64,000 bases of DNA from JACRBR01 sp964371355. GTDB lineage: Bacteria; Chloroflexota; Dehalococcoidia; DSTF01; JACRBR01. Each line of letters starts with the position of its first letter. The first letter of the stretch is position 1. The DNA lies in contig CAYJMG010000001.1 in the NCBI GenBank assembly GCA_964371355.1, positions 124,001 to 188,000 on the forward strand. Direction: 5' to 3'. Below, in pieces: positions 1 to 9,136 of this stretch. A model generated the notes under the pieces. It saw nothing but the letters and a program-made list of their open reading frames with translations, ran no database searches and was not told the origin of the DNA. The position numbers and the translations under genes are program-made.

Positions 1-321
1 ATGCTCAAGCCACAGGTCGTCCAGGCGGTGAAGGACGGCAGGTTCAACATCTGGGCCGCCTCCACCATCGAGGATGGCGTCGAGCTGCTGACCGGCCTCC
101 CCGCCGGCAAACTCCGTAAGGATGGCTCCTACCCCGAAGGCTCGCTCTTCCGCAGAGTCACCGACATGCTCGAAGAACTCACCAAGCGCGCGATGGAAGT
201 GAACCGCGGCTCCCGCGAACCCGTCGCCCCCACCTCCGTCTCGTCCAACGGCGTCCGCGACGACAAGTCCGCCGGGAAGGAAGACAAGCCCCCGCGCCGC
301 GGCAGACCAACCCGTCGCTAG
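1..321 (+). CDS. Lon-family ATP-dependent protease, C-terminal end (5' partial)
   Basis: Only the last 106 residues are present; the gene enters from the left edge, so the ATG at base 1 is probably an internal Met. The segment around residues 3-36 (VVQAVKDGRFNIW, then TIEDGVELLTGLPAG) matches the helix-strand end of the proteolytic domain of LonB/AAA-type Lon proteases, where this phrase follows the catalytic Lys. Residues 70-106 form a charged, Pro/Arg-rich tail with no fold I recognise. The catalytic Ser and Lys lie outside the window. Family assignment rests on this phrase alone. Confidence 0.75.
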   Translation: MLKPQVVQAVKDGRFNIWAASTIEDGVELLTGLPAGKLRKDGSYPEGSLFRRVTDMLEELTKRAMEVNRGSREPVAPTSVSSNGVRDDKSAGKEDKPPRRGRPTRR

Positions 322-407
322 ACCTAGCTGGTAGCCACCTGGCTGGTAGCTCAGCGCCCCGGGGCCACAGATCTGCTTTCGTTCTTGGTTCAAGTCGCAG
401 GTTCTCC

Positions 408-842
408 ATGACCAACCGCACTGAGATCTCCGCCGGAGGCGTCGCCTTCCGCCAGCGCGAGGGCGGCGGACACGATGTCGCCCTCATCCGCACGCACGAA
501 GGACGCTGGCAGCTCCCCAAGGGCTGGATTGAGGGCGGCGAGTCCCGCGAGTCCGCTGCCGCACGCGAGGTCCGCGAGGAGGCCGGCATCGAGGGCGAGA
601 TCGTCGCTCCCATCGACACCATCGAGTACTGGTTCAACGCCACCTACGATCCCGAACCCGCGAGGGTCCACAAGTACGTCCACTTCTTCCTGCTCCGGGC
701 CACCGGCGGCTCCACCGACGACCACGACCACGAGGTCGCCGAGGCCCGCTGGGTCGAGATCGGCGAGGCCGAGCACATGCTGGCATTCAAGGACGAGCGC
801 CGTATCGTGTCCATGGCGCGCGAAGCGCTAGAGCGCGCGTAG
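408..842 (+). CDS. Nudix hydrolase
   Basis: A 144-residue protein with one Nudix fold. The Nudix box runs from about residue 39 to 61: G, then E (GGESRES), then AAAREVREEAGI, giving the G-x5-E-x7-REUXEEXGU signature that binds the Mg ions. The N-terminal phrase SAGGVAFR and the short length resemble diadenosine tetraphosphate (Ap4A) hydrolases of the MutT/NUDT2 type, so house-cleaning of dinucleoside polyphosphates or oxidised nucleotides is likely; exact substrate cannot be read. It ends in TAG within the ribosome-binding site of the next gene, 11 bases upstream of its start, suggesting co-transcription. Confidence 0.85.
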   Translation: MTNRTEISAGGVAFRQREGGGHDVALIRTHEGRWQLPKGWIEGGESRESAAAREVREEAGIEGEIVAPIDTIEYWFNATYDPEPARVHKYVHFFLLRATGGSTDDHDHEVAEARWVEIGEAEHMLAFKDERRIVSMAREALERA

Positions 843-853
843 GAGCGGCCGCC

Positions 854-2431
854 ATGCCCGAACCCACGTCCATCCGCTTCCGCGGGCCAGTGCTCGGCAC
901 GCGCGGCATGGTCGCCTCCGCCCATCCTTACGTCTCCCAGACCGGGGTCGACGTCCTGCGCCGCGGCGGCAACGCCTTCGACGCCGCCTTCGCCATGTCC
1001 GCCCTCCTCCCCGTCCTCAAGCCCGCCCTCAACCACCTCGGCGGCGACGCCTACGTGCTCGTGCACTCGCGACGCGAAGGCCGCGTGACCGCGATCGGCT
1101 CGGGCGGCAAGGCACCGTCCGCAGCCACGCTCGACGCCTACGCAAGCGGAGTCCCGCAGCACGGTGGAGCCGCCGCCGCCATCCCCGGCCTCGTCGATGC
1201 CTGGGAGGTCTTGCACGCTCGCTGGTGCACCCTCCCGCGCGACGACCTCATGCGCCACGCCATCGACGCCGCCCGCGACGGCCACCCCGTCTCCCGCGAA
1301 CTCGCCCTCACTCTCGGTATGACTCCGAAGTTCTTCTCGAAGTACGAGAGCATGGCCCGCGCCCTCTACATCGACGGACGCCCGCCGCGCTTCGGCGAGA
1401 TCCTCCGCCAGCCCACGCTCGCCGACACGCTCGAGGCCATCGCCCGCGACGGCCGCCGCGCGTTCTACGAGGGCTCCACCGCCGAGAAGGTCGCAGCGGG
1501 CGTCCGTGCCGCCGGCGGTCACATGACGGCCGATGATCTCGCCACCCACACCGCCGACGTGATCGAGCCGCTCTCCGTCGATTACCGCGGCTTCACCGTG
1601 CACGAGACGCCGCCCAACTCGCAGGGACTCATCCTGCTCGAGGAACTGAACATCGCCGAGGGTTTCGACCTCGCTGCCTGGGGCCACCTCTCGCCCGACG
1701 CCGTGCACCATCTCGTCGAGGCCAAGAAGCTCGCCTTCGAGGACCGCCAGCGCTTCGCCGGCGACCCGGCGTTCGTCGACTTCGACCCGCGACGGGTGCT
1801 CACGAAGGGGTGGGCGGCCTCCCGCCGCGCCGCGATCGATCCGTCGCGCGCCCGGCACGCGCCCGAGCCCGTCGGGGCGTCCGACACCACTTCGTTCGTC
1901 GTCGTAGACGGCGAAGGCAACGCCTGCTCGTTCATCCAGAGCCTCTACGCACAGTGGGGATCCGCCGTGGCCATCGACGGCACCGGCATCATCATGAACA
2001 ACCGCATGACCGGCTTCTCACTACGGCCCGGCCACCCTAACGTCCTCGCGCCCGGCAAGCGCACGATGCACACCCTCAATACCTACCTCGTGTTCAAGGA
2101 CGGCGAGCCCTACATCGCCGGCAACACGCCCGGCGGCGACTACCAGGTGCAGACCAACCTGCAGGTTCTCACGAACATGCTGGACTTCGGCCTCGATCCC
2201 CAGCAGGCCATCGACGCTGCCCGCTGGGGCGACAGTGGCGGCGTCCTGCGTGCCGAGGACCACATGCCCGAAGCGACCCGTCTCGAACTCGCGCGGCGCG
2301 GCCATAACGTGCAGGTCGTCGACCGGACGGTCGCCCCCATGGGCCGGGCACAGGTCATCGTCCGGGACCCCTCCGGCGTCCTCATCGGTGGCAGCGACGA
2401 GCGTGGCGAAGGCACCGCCGCCGCCTGGTAA
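854..2431 (+). CDS. ggt: Gamma-glutamyltransferase family protein
   Basis: A 525-residue Ntn-hydrolase of the gamma-glutamyltranspeptidase family, which cleaves gamma-glutamyl bonds of glutathione and related compounds after autoprocessing into two subunits. The N-terminal block GMVASAHPYVSQTG followed by VLRRGGNAFDAA is diagnostic. The processing site is DTTSFVVVD at about residue 345, with the first Thr of TTSF the expected nucleophile. The C-terminal GGSDERGEGTAAAW is the family ending. No clear signal peptide is visible, unlike many periplasmic GGTs, so it may act in the cytoplasm or be a GGT-like acylase. Start ATG 854 has a GGAG at 842-845 overlapping the preceding stop. Confidence 0.9.
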   Translation: MPEPTSIRFRGPVLGTRGMVASAHPYVSQTGVDVLRRGGNAFDAAFAMSALLPVLKPALNHLGGDAYVLVHSRREGRVTAIGSGGKAPSAATLDAYASGVPQHGGAAAAIPGLVDAWEVLHARWCTLPRDDLMRHAIDAARDGHPVSRELALTLGMTPKFFSKYESMARALYIDGRPPRFGEILRQPTLADTLEAIARDGRRAFYEGSTAEKVAAGVRAAGGHMTADDLATHTADVIEPLSVDYRGFTVHETPPNSQGLILLEELNIAEGFDLAAWGHLSPDAVHHLVEAKKLAFEDRQRFAGDPAFVDFDPRRVLTKGWAASRRAAIDPSRARHAPEPVGASDTTSFVVVDGEGNACSFIQSLYAQWGSAVAIDGTGIIMNNRMTGFSLRPGHPNVLAPGKRTMHTLNTYLVFKDGEPYIAGNTPGGDYQVQTNLQVLTNMLDFGLDPQQAIDAARWGDSGGVLRAEDHMPEATRLELARRGHNVQVVDRTVAPMGRAQVIVRDPSGVLIGGSDERGEGTAAAW

Positions 2432-2596
2432 GCAAGACAGTCGCGGCACGGGCTTTTTTTCGAGAGTCGCCGCAGGAGACGGCCTGCCCGATTTTCCCGA
2501 GGCTTTACGCTCCCCTTACACCCCGCCCGACACCCGCTGCCTCCGCCGCGCGATGATGCTTGCAGACGCAGGAGCCGTCGCGGCGCGGAGGCCACC

Positions 2597-3358
2597 ATGA
2601 CACCCAAGCCCATCATCGCCCTCGGACTCGTCAGCGCTGGCCTGCTGATCGCGCTCGGCGTGACCGGCGCCGTCGTCGCCGCCGGCTCCCTCACCTCCCG
2701 CAGCACCAGCGACGTCAGCCAAACGACCGCCGACCCGTCCGCGTCCGGCGACGCCGCCCTCGACATGCTCACGGACGGCGGTCCCGAGACAACGACCGAC
2801 GACTTCGCGTCTGCCAGCCCTACGCCCCACCCCCACACAACCGCTGCCGACCCGGCGACCGGCGACGTGATCACACCCGATGGCCAGCCCCCGAAGTCCC
2901 ACCACCCGCCCGCCAAGCCAACGGCCGAGGAGCGCGCCTGCATGGCCGATCTCACAGCGCAGGTGAAGGAGGCCACGCTCCGCCTCACCGACCCCGAGGT
3001 CGCGCGCGCCGAGGGCTACCGCTTCCCCGACGATCCCACGAAGACACACATGGGGAACCGCGCCTACGTCAAGGACGGCATGACGCTGGACTACGCGCAC
3101 CCCGAGACTGCGATCTACAAGATGCAGGCCGACGGCACGTATCAGCTCGTCGGCGTCATGTTCCTCGCGCTCAAGGGCCAGGGTCCGCAGCCCTGCGGCA
3201 ACGCCACCTGGTGGCACACCCACACCCACTGCGTCGACGACGCCACCAACAAGCGTCTTGACATGCCCGGCGACCAGCCCTGCCCGCCCGGCTCCACCAC
3301 CCACGAGGGTCGCGCCGAGATGATGCACGTCTGGTTCGTCCCCCGAAAACAGCGCTGA
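2597..3358 (+). CDS. Secreted or membrane-anchored hypothetical protein with His/Cys cluster
   Basis: A 253-residue protein I do not recognise. Residues 1-35 are a hydrophobic signal or anchor segment. Residues 36-110 are a Ser/Thr/Pro/Asp-rich linker. Residues 112-253 look like a compact domain with four Cys and the striking motif WWHTHTHC near residue 205, followed by a Met-His pair (MMHVW) at the C-terminus. The His cluster suggests metal binding on the outside of the cell, but this is inference. GGAGG lies 5 bases upstream of the ATG. No homologue comes to mind from the sequence. Confidence 0.6.
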   Translation: MTPKPIIALGLVSAGLLIALGVTGAVVAAGSLTSRSTSDVSQTTADPSASGDAALDMLTDGGPETTTDDFASASPTPHPHTTAADPATGDVITPDGQPPKSHHPPAKPTAEERACMADLTAQVKEATLRLTDPEVARAEGYRFPDDPTKTHMGNRAYVKDGMTLDYAHPETAIYKMQADGTYQLVGVMFLALKGQGPQPCGNATWWHTHTHCVDDATNKRLDMPGDQPCPPGSTTHEGRAEMMHVWFVPRKQR

Positions 3359-3383
3359 CATGCAGACGAAAGGGACAACAGCC

Positions 3384-3491
3384 ATGCGCCTTTTCCGATT
3401 CTTCTTCCGCCCGTTCCGCCGGCCGCTGCTCCTGCCCCGTCCTCGCGTCATGGCGCGCCGCCGCCTGATCCGCCGCGCCCGCCGCCCCTAG
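3384..3491 (+). CDS. Possible 35-residue Arg-rich peptide
   Basis: A short reading frame 26 bases after the preceding gene, with AAAGGG about 10 bases before its ATG. The product starts MRLFRFFFRPFRRPLLL and ends in RRAR RP, with Arg in about two fifths of positions and an aromatic start. Such a peptide could be a membrane-active or nucleic-acid-binding micro-protein, or simply a chance frame in GC-rich DNA. Nothing but the ribosome-binding site and the composition supports it. Confidence 0.25.
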   Translation: MRLFRFFFRPFRRPLLLPRPRVMARRRLIRRARRP

Positions 3492-3585
3492 CCGGCGCCG
3501 CCAACATCCAACGTCTGACCCTAACATCGAGACCGGGCTGGTACGATGGATCGTGTCCTCGAACTGACGTACGACCGGAGCATCG

Positions 3586-5427
3586 ATGTCAGCCAACGAC
3601 GCCTTCCACTTCTCCCCGCGCCCAAATCGCGCCCACGAGATCGCCTGGCGGCACTGGACTCCCGACGCGTTCGAACGCGCGCGGCGCGAGGACAAGCCTG
3701 TCCTCCTCGGCATCTCCGCCGTCTGGTGCCACTGGTGCCACGTGATGGACGAGACCACCTACAGCGAGCCCGACAACATCGCCCTCATCAACGATCGCTT
3801 CGTCCCCATCCGCGTCGACAACGACCAGCGCCCCGACATCAACGCGCGCTACAACATGGGCGGCTGGCCCACCACCGCGTTCCTCACGCCCGCCGGTGAG
3901 GTCATGGCCGGCATGACCTACATCCCGCCCGACCAGATGCGCGACATCCTCAACCAGGTCAGCTCCTACTACAAGGACAACAAGGCCACGATCGAGGAGA
4001 AGATCGCCGAGATCATGGCCGGCCGCGAGCAGGCGACGTTATCGTCAGCCGACGAAGCCGTACTCTCCGACCAGATCTTCCGCGATGTCCTCAACGCCAC
4101 ACACGACGCCTACGATCCTGTCCACGGCGGCTTCGGCAGCGAGCCCAAGTTCCCGCACACCGACGCCATCGACTTCCTGCTGCACGCATGCTTGCGCGAC
4201 GGCGACCGCGATTCGCTGCATATGGCCCGCAAGACGCTCGAGCACATGTGCCACGGCGGCACCTACGACCAGGAGTGGGGCGGCTTCTATCGCTACAGCA
4301 CGAAGCGCGACTGGTCCGTCCCCCACTACGAGAAGATGCTCGAGGACAACGCCCTGCTCCTCCGCGCACTCATGAAGCTCTATCGCATCACCGAGAGCGA
4401 CGACCACCGCCGCTACGTCGACTTCACTATCGACTACCTCGACCAGTGGCTCTCCGATCCCGAGACCGGCTGCTTCTGGGGCTCCCAGGACGCCGACGAG
4501 GACTTTTATCCCCTGCCCGCCGAGCAGCGACAGCAGCACCCCGCGCCCTATGTCGACAAGACCATCTACACCTCGTGGAACGCCATGGCCATCGGCGCCT
4601 ACCTCGAGGCCTCGTGGACGCGCGGCCGACCCGACCTCCGCGAACGCGCCCTGCGCGCCCTCGACGCGCTCTGGGATCGCCTGCACGCCGACACCACGGG
4701 CATGCACCGCTACCTCGCGCCCGATGGCCCGAGAATCCCCGGCCTCCTCGGCGACCAGGCCTGGACCACCCTCGCCTGCCTCGACGCCCACGAAGTCGCC
4801 GGTCGCCCGCAGGATCTCGCCCGCGCCCGCCACCTCGCCGACTTCATGCGCGCACGCCTCCAGTCGCCGAATGGCGCCTTCTTCGACACCCCCGACGGCC
4901 ACGACGGTCTCGGCCGCCTCGCCCAGCGCCAGCAGCCCGTGAAGGAGAACGCCATCGCCGCCACGGCCTTCACACGTCTGGCCCGCGTCACCCACGATGA
5001 CGAGTACCTCGAGATCGCGCGTCGCGCGCTCGCCCCGTTCACCCACGTCGCTGAGTCCCAGGGCTACTTCGCCGCCGACTACGCGAAGGCCGTCGACCTC
5101 CTCCTCAACCCCGGCGCCGAAATCAAGATCGTCGCCGCGAGAGGCGACGACGCCGGACACGTCATGCACAGCGCCGCGCTCGCCCTCCAGGTCCCCGACC
5201 GCGTCGTGGCGATGATCGATGCCGGCGACCCTGCCGCACTAGGAGAAGCGGCGCTGCCCTCCCGTCCCGCGCCCGCCGCCTACGTCTGCTACGGTACGCT
5301 CTGCTCGGCGCCGGTCACCACGGCCGATGATCTCTTCGACATGGTGTCGCGCACACGCCAGACGTTTGAGGCCACCCGCCCACGGGAGCCCCTCGCCGGC
5401 CCGCGCAGCGACCGGGCCAGCGACTGA
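3586..5427 (+). CDS. DUF255 thioredoxin-fold / six-hairpin protein (YyaL, SPATA20 family)
   Basis: A 613-residue protein of the YyaL/SPATA20 family: an N-terminal thioredoxin-like domain (about 1-160) with the family signature WCHWCHVMDETTY, then an alpha/alpha-toroid like N-acylglucosamine epimerases (about 190-600). The phrase MGGWPTTAFLTPAG at about residue 90 is diagnostic. Family members are usually 650-700 residues with the opening LIHEKSPYLLQHAHNPVDWYPW; here this is degenerate and shortened to NRAHEIAWRHWTPDAF. The biochemical role of the family is unknown. ATG 3586 is preceded by GGAG at 3576-3579. Confidence 0.85.
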   Translation: MSANDAFHFSPRPNRAHEIAWRHWTPDAFERARREDKPVLLGISAVWCHWCHVMDETTYSEPDNIALINDRFVPIRVDNDQRPDINARYNMGGWPTTAFLTPAGEVMAGMTYIPPDQMRDILNQVSSYYKDNKATIEEKIAEIMAGREQATLSSADEAVLSDQIFRDVLNATHDAYDPVHGGFGSEPKFPHTDAIDFLLHACLRDGDRDSLHMARKTLEHMCHGGTYDQEWGGFYRYSTKRDWSVPHYEKMLEDNALLLRALMKLYRITESDDHRRYVDFTIDYLDQWLSDPETGCFWGSQDADEDFYPLPAEQRQQHPAPYVDKTIYTSWNAMAIGAYLEASWTRGRPDLRERALRALDALWDRLHADTTGMHRYLAPDGPRIPGLLGDQAWTTLACLDAHEVAGRPQDLARARHLADFMRARLQSPNGAFFDTPDGHDGLGRLAQRQQPVKENAIAATAFTRLARVTHDDEYLEIARRALAPFTHVAESQGYFAADYAKAVDLLLNPGAEIKIVAARGDDAGHVMHSAALALQVPDRVVAMIDAGDPAALGEAALPSRPAPAAYVCYGTLCSAPVTTADDLFDMVSRTRQTFEATRPREPLAGPRSDRASD

Positions 5428-5428
5428 C

Positions 5429-6085
5429 ATGCTTCGCACATTGACCGCTCTTGCCATAGTCGCCTTGTTCTTGTCGGCCTGTATCGAGTTGCCTGACTTC
5501 GACAGCTGCGTGTACGAGGAACCGCAGACGATCATTCACGACGAGTCGGCCGCGTGGGCCACAGCTGTGTCGTTGGTGGCGACGGTCGCGAACACTTCCG
5601 AAGCCGCCGGTCCGATCCCCGGACTCGACGTGCCTCAGGAGGTCATAGACAGTGTGCGGAACGGCACTCGCACCGCACTGATGTCGACCTGTCTGGCCGT
5701 GCTCGCCCGTGACCCGTCGACTGTCTCCCCAACCCTTGACGCCGCCTGCCAACGGCAGGTTGACCAAACAAGCGCAGACAGGAGCGGCCTCTTTCTCTCA
5801 CCTGAGTGGTCAGCCGAGTTAAGCGCGGCTGGAGCGATCGACCGTTTGGACGCGTTCGAGCCGTCAGTCCAAGAGCAGATTCACGTCGCATCGCTAACCG
5901 AGATAGTGAAGTCAGAGTTTGCTCACGACGGAATCAAGGCCTACTGTTTCCTCGTCCTCAGCTCTAACGACTGCGATGCGATGCAGGCCAACATGGATGC
6001 GGGAATCGAGCCCACCGGCGCAGTAATACAGAGTGTGGCCGCCGACCTTGCGATACCCGAGTGCGAGGAGGACCCAGCCAAGTGA
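5429..6085 (+). CDS. Putative lipoprotein of unknown function
   Basis: Starting from ATG 5429, one base after the previous stop, the product has a classical lipoprotein signal: MLRTLTALAIVALFLSAC, lipobox LSAC with Cys18. The mature part (about 200 residues) carries five further Cys residues (two near the start, others near 88, 107 and 168-175), suggesting disulfide bonds, and no motif I know. The open frame extends upstream to 5327 but only the 5429 start gives a signal peptide. Base composition is less GC-rich than its neighbours. The next gene overlaps its stop as GTGA. Confidence 0.7.
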   Translation: MLRTLTALAIVALFLSACIELPDFDSCVYEEPQTIIHDESAAWATAVSLVATVANTSEAAGPIPGLDVPQEVIDSVRNGTRTALMSTCLAVLARDPSTVSPTLDAACQRQVDQTSADRSGLFLSPEWSAELSAAGAIDRLDAFEPSVQEQIHVASLTEIVKSEFAHDGIKAYCFLVLSSNDCDAMQANMDAGIEPTGAVIQSVAADLAIPECEEDPAK

Positions 6086-6414
6086 CCGCGTTTGACAAGG
6101 GTTCCCGGGAGCTCACCGATCAGGCCGCAGAGGTGGTCGAGGAGCGATCGTTCTTCGGTCAGATCCGCCTCTGGTCCGGCATCGCCGGCGCCGTGCTCCT
6201 CGTCCTGTTCCTCGTCCAGAACCTGCAGGAGGCCGAGGTCAACTTCCTGTGGTTCGAGTGGGAGGTGCGCCTCATCTTCGCGCTCGTCGGCAGCGCCATC
6301 CTCGGCGCCGTCGCCTCGCTCCTCATCGGCTTCTTCCGCCGCCGCGCCCGCCAGTCCGAGCTCCGCACCCAACTCCGCCACGAACGCGAACGTCAGCGCG
6401 AACAGCAGCGTTAG
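6082..6414 (+). CDS. LapA-domain (DUF1049) small membrane protein
   Basis: A 110-residue protein with two transmembrane helices separated by the phrase LVQNLQEAEVNFLWFEWEV, which is the hallmark of the LapA/DUF1049 domain. A basic, coiled C-terminus (RRRARQSELRTQLRHERERQ) follows. In Gram-negatives LapA works in LPS assembly; here no LPS genes are near and the role is unknown. The GTG at 6082 overlaps the upstream TGA and has GAGGAG at 6065-6070, so I prefer it to the GTG at 6061. Confidence 0.75.
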   Translation: MTAFDKGSRELTDQAAEVVEERSFFGQIRLWSGIAGAVLLVLFLVQNLQEAEVNFLWFEWEVRLIFALVGSAILGAVASLLIGFFRRRARQSELRTQLRHERERQREQQR

Positions 6415-6463
6415 GTTCTCGCTCCCAGGGGCTGGCCCTTGAAGGTCCTGTCCCCTGTCCCCC

Positions 6464-7831
6464 CTACCGACGCCGCATGACGAGCATCGCCAAGCCGCCC
6501 AGCGCAGCCAGCGCCAGCGCAGCGAGCGCGATGATGATCGCGATCGTCACGACGGGCATGCCCGAATCATCGCTATCACTTGCAGCACCGATCGTCCCGG
6601 CCGGCGCTGTGGCTGTCGGTGGAGCCGTCGCCGTCGAGACCGGCGTTGCCGTCGCCGATGCCTCGCGCGGTTCTAATCCCACGGACGCTCGCCACTCGTT
6701 CTCCAGCCCCAACTGGTCGAACCCGTATACCGACTCGAACGCCTTGTCCGCTATCGAGCCTTCCTTGAAGGTCTTCAGCAGCTCCGCGTACTTCTCGTCC
6801 CCGTAGGTCTCCACCAGGTACCGCACGATCGACCCGGACTGCGCGTAGTACAGCCCCACAGTCGACGACACACCGCCCGCCGCCGACGAGTTCAGCTCTT
6901 TCATCGACAGCACCCGGTCCGACGCGACTGCCGCATCCAGCGCCGAGTCGTGCCCCGATAACCCGTCCGACTGAGAGAACACCGACGTGCCCTCGTTCAT
7001 CCAGTCCGGGATCCCGAACGGCCCCTTCGTCGCCTCCCGCGTCACGATGTGCGTCACCTCGTGGCGCGCGACGTCCAGCGTGTTCGTGTCCGCCGACACC
7101 ATCGCCGTGTCCGAGTACACAACTTCGCCCAGGATCGCCACTCCCCGTCCCTGGCCGCCGGGCGCAATCGCCGGCTGCATCTCCTCCGCAGTCGTGTACA
7201 GGAACACCTTCACCGGGAACGTGACCTGTACCTGTTCGATGGCCCCCATCCGCTCGATCGTCTCCACCGCCGCGCCCAGCACCGCCTGCGCCTGCGTCAG
7301 CCGACCGGAGTGGTAGTACACGGTCAGGTTCCCTTCGGACACCGTCTCGAACGTGAACCGCGTGTCTTCGTGGACGTACAGCTTCTCTTCGGTCGTCTGC
7401 GTGTTCCCCGCCTCGTCGGCGATCTCCCAGTGATACGTGATGTTCGCGCCCGGGATCACGAAGATGCCCGCCCCGCTCACCAGCGTGTGCGAGCACGTCA
7501 CCGTCACCGTCCCGTTGCACTCGGCGACCGCCGATGCGCCCGTCCCGTCCGGCGCCAGCTCGTAGAACAGCCGCACCTCGTCCGCCGCCGCCGGCGCCCG
7601 GAACTCCAGCGTGAACGTCACCCCGCGGGGAAACTCGTTCACCGCCTCCTCCGCGCTGACCGAGATGCCCTCCTGTCCCCGGGCCATGCGCGGCGCGCCA
7701 AGCACCAGCAACGCCATACCGACAGCGGCGAGCCCGGCCGCTATCCGCTTCCAGCCGCCGGCCTCCAGCCTCCAGCCTCGGCGGTCCGGCGTCTCGCTTC
7801 CCGCATCCAACATCTGGCTTCTACCCTCCAA
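6464..7831 (-). CDS. Membrane-anchored gluzincin peptidase (peptidase MA-like)
   Basis: A 455-residue protein: signal segment (about 29-53), an immunoglobulin-like N-domain (55-160), a zinc peptidase domain with HEVTH at about 268 and the distal Glu in WMNEGTSVF, then a Thr/Ala/Pro linker and a C-terminal transmembrane helix ending in MRRR. The HExxH plus downstream Glu defines a gluzincin, and the layout fits surface-anchored peptidase MA-like proteins of Chloroflexota. The first 28 residues are encoded by a low-complexity repeat of the type seen after other genes, so the true start may be ATG 7813. It begins next to the prfB stop. Confidence 0.75.
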   Translation of the reverse strand: MEGRSQMLDAGSETPDRRGWRLEAGGWKRIAAGLAAVGMALLVLGAPRMARGQEGISVSAEEAVNEFPRGVTFTLEFRAPAAADEVRLFYELAPDGTGASAVAECNGTVTVTCSHTLVSGAGIFVIPGANITYHWEIADEAGNTQTTEEKLYVHEDTRFTFETVSEGNLTVYYHSGRLTQAQAVLGAAVETIERMGAIEQVQVTFPVKVFLYTTAEEMQPAIAPGGQGRGVAILGEVVYSDTAMVSADTNTLDVARHEVTHIVTREATKGPFGIPDWMNEGTSVFSQSDGLSGHDSALDAAVASDRVLSMKELNSSAAGGVSSTVGLYYAQSGSIVRYLVETYGDEKYAELLKTFKEGSIADKAFESVYGFDQLGLENEWRASVGLEPREASATATPVSTATAPPTATAPAGTIGAASDSDDSGMPVVTIAIIIALAALALAALGGLAMLVMRRR

Positions 7832-8919
7832 CGCCCGCCCTCAGGTATGCCTTCATGAACTCGTCCAGCTCCCCATCCAGCACCCCCTGCGCGTCGCTCG
7901 TCTCGTGCGACGTCCGGTGGTCCTTCACCATCTTGTACGGGTGCAGCACGTAGCTCCGGATCTGGTTCGACCACCCCGCGCTTACGTGCTCCCCCTTGAT
8001 CTTCGCCCGCTCCTCCTCCGCCTTGTGCAGCTCCATCTCGATCAGCCGCGCCTCCAGCACCCGCATCGCCGACTCGCGGTTCCGGTGCTGCGACCGCTCG
8101 TTCTGGCACGTCACCACGATCCCCGTCGGCAGATGCGTCACCCGGATCGCCGTCGAGTTCTTCTGTACGTTCTGCCCGCCGTGACCGCTCGCCCGGAACA
8201 CGTCCACACGCAGGTCGTCGGGGTTGATCTTCACCTCCGCCGCGTCGCCCGCTTCCGGCAGCACCTCCACCAGCGCGAACGACGTGTGCCGCCGGTTCTC
8301 CGAGTCGAACGGCGACAGCCGCACCAGCCGGTGCACCCCGCGCTCGGACTTCAGGTACCCGTACGCGAGCTGCCCCGTTATCTCGACCGTCGCGCTCTTG
8401 ATCCCGGCCTCTTCCCCCGGCATCAGGTCGACCACCTCCGCCGCGTACCCCCGCTGCTCGCACCACCGCAGGTACATCCGCAGCAGCATCTCCGCCCAAT
8501 CCTGCGACTCCGTCCCGCCCGCCCCGGCGTGTATCGCCAGGATCGCGCTGCGGTCATCGTATGGGCCCGCGAACGTCAGCTCGAACTCCAGTGCGTCCAG
8601 CCGCCCCTCCAGCTCGCCGGTTTCGCGCTCGATGTCAGCCGCCGTCGCCTCATCGCCCTCCGCCGCCGCAAGCTCCACCAGTTCCAGCAGGTCCCGGACG
8701 CGCGACTCCAGCCCGCGCCACGTCTCGACGCGCGCGCGCACCTGCGACAGTCGCCGCATCGCGGCCTGCGCGGTCTGCTGGTCGTTCCAGAAGTCGGGGG
8801 CGGCCGACTGCGCCTCCAGCGAGGCGACCTCGGCCTCGAGTGAGGTTACGTCAAAGATGCGCCGTCACATGCGCGATGCGATCGCGGAGCGCGGTCAGCC
8901 GGTCGCGGAGTTCCTGCAT
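7821..8919 (-). CDS. prfB: Peptide chain release factor 2 with programmed +1 frameshift
   Basis: RF2 recognises UGA/UAA and triggers peptide release. Zero frame starts at ATG 8919-8917 (AAAGGA about 10 bases upstream) and reads 22 codons to CTT TGA C at 8856-8850, the classical RF2 autoregulatory frameshift site. Skipping the T at 8853 continues as DVTSLEAEVASLEAQ and then into the main frame to the TAG at 7821. The total is 22 + 343 = 365 residues, the standard RF2 length. The tripeptide region SPFDS and the catalytic GHGGQN are both present. The upstream Shine-Dalgarno-like stimulator is weak here. Confidence 0.93.
8850..8856 (-). promoter_or_regulatory. RF2 autoregulatory +1 frameshift site
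   Basis: On the minus strand the sequence reads CTTTGAC after 22 codons of prfB. When RF2 is scarce, slow decoding of the in-frame TGA lets the ribosome slip by one base and make full-length RF2. The slippery CTT, the TGA stop and the following C are all in place. Confidence 0.9.
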
Positions 8920-8982
8920 GTGGGCGTCGTCCTTTCGTGCGCCGCTCTGTGCGCGTTTGCCACATTGTACCCGACCCCGCCG

Positions 8983-9007
8983 TCATACTGAGCGCAGCGA
9001 AGGATCT
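8983..9007 (+). repeat. Short dispersed repeat (GTCAT..GAGCGnAGCGA..GGATC family)
   Basis: The 25-base word here has the same consensus as an inverted copy at 15596-15620. Very similar words recur between genes in many bacterial genomes; function is unknown. It lies between prfB and the methyltransferase gene. Confidence 0.6.
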
Positions 9008-9103
9008 TCTGGTCGCACCCACGCAGCCGCACGCGACAGCGACTCTGCCCCTCGCGCCAGATCCAGAAGTTCGACCGTGCGATCTCGTGCCCGAACACGC
9101 CCG

Positions 9104-9136
9104 TACCCGTACGGACAGGTCTTCAGACCTGTCCTT
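9104..9136 (+). repeat. Palindromic repeat, copy 1 (perfect 10-bp hairpin)
   Basis: Arms GGACAGGTCT (9113-9122) and AGACCTGTCC (9125-9134) pair perfectly around a 2-base loop, preceded by TACCCGTAC. The TGA of the methyltransferase gene (9123-9125) lies in the loop and right arm. A second copy sits at the other end of that gene (9941-9971). It could serve as a transcript 3'-end hairpin. Confidence 0.7.
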
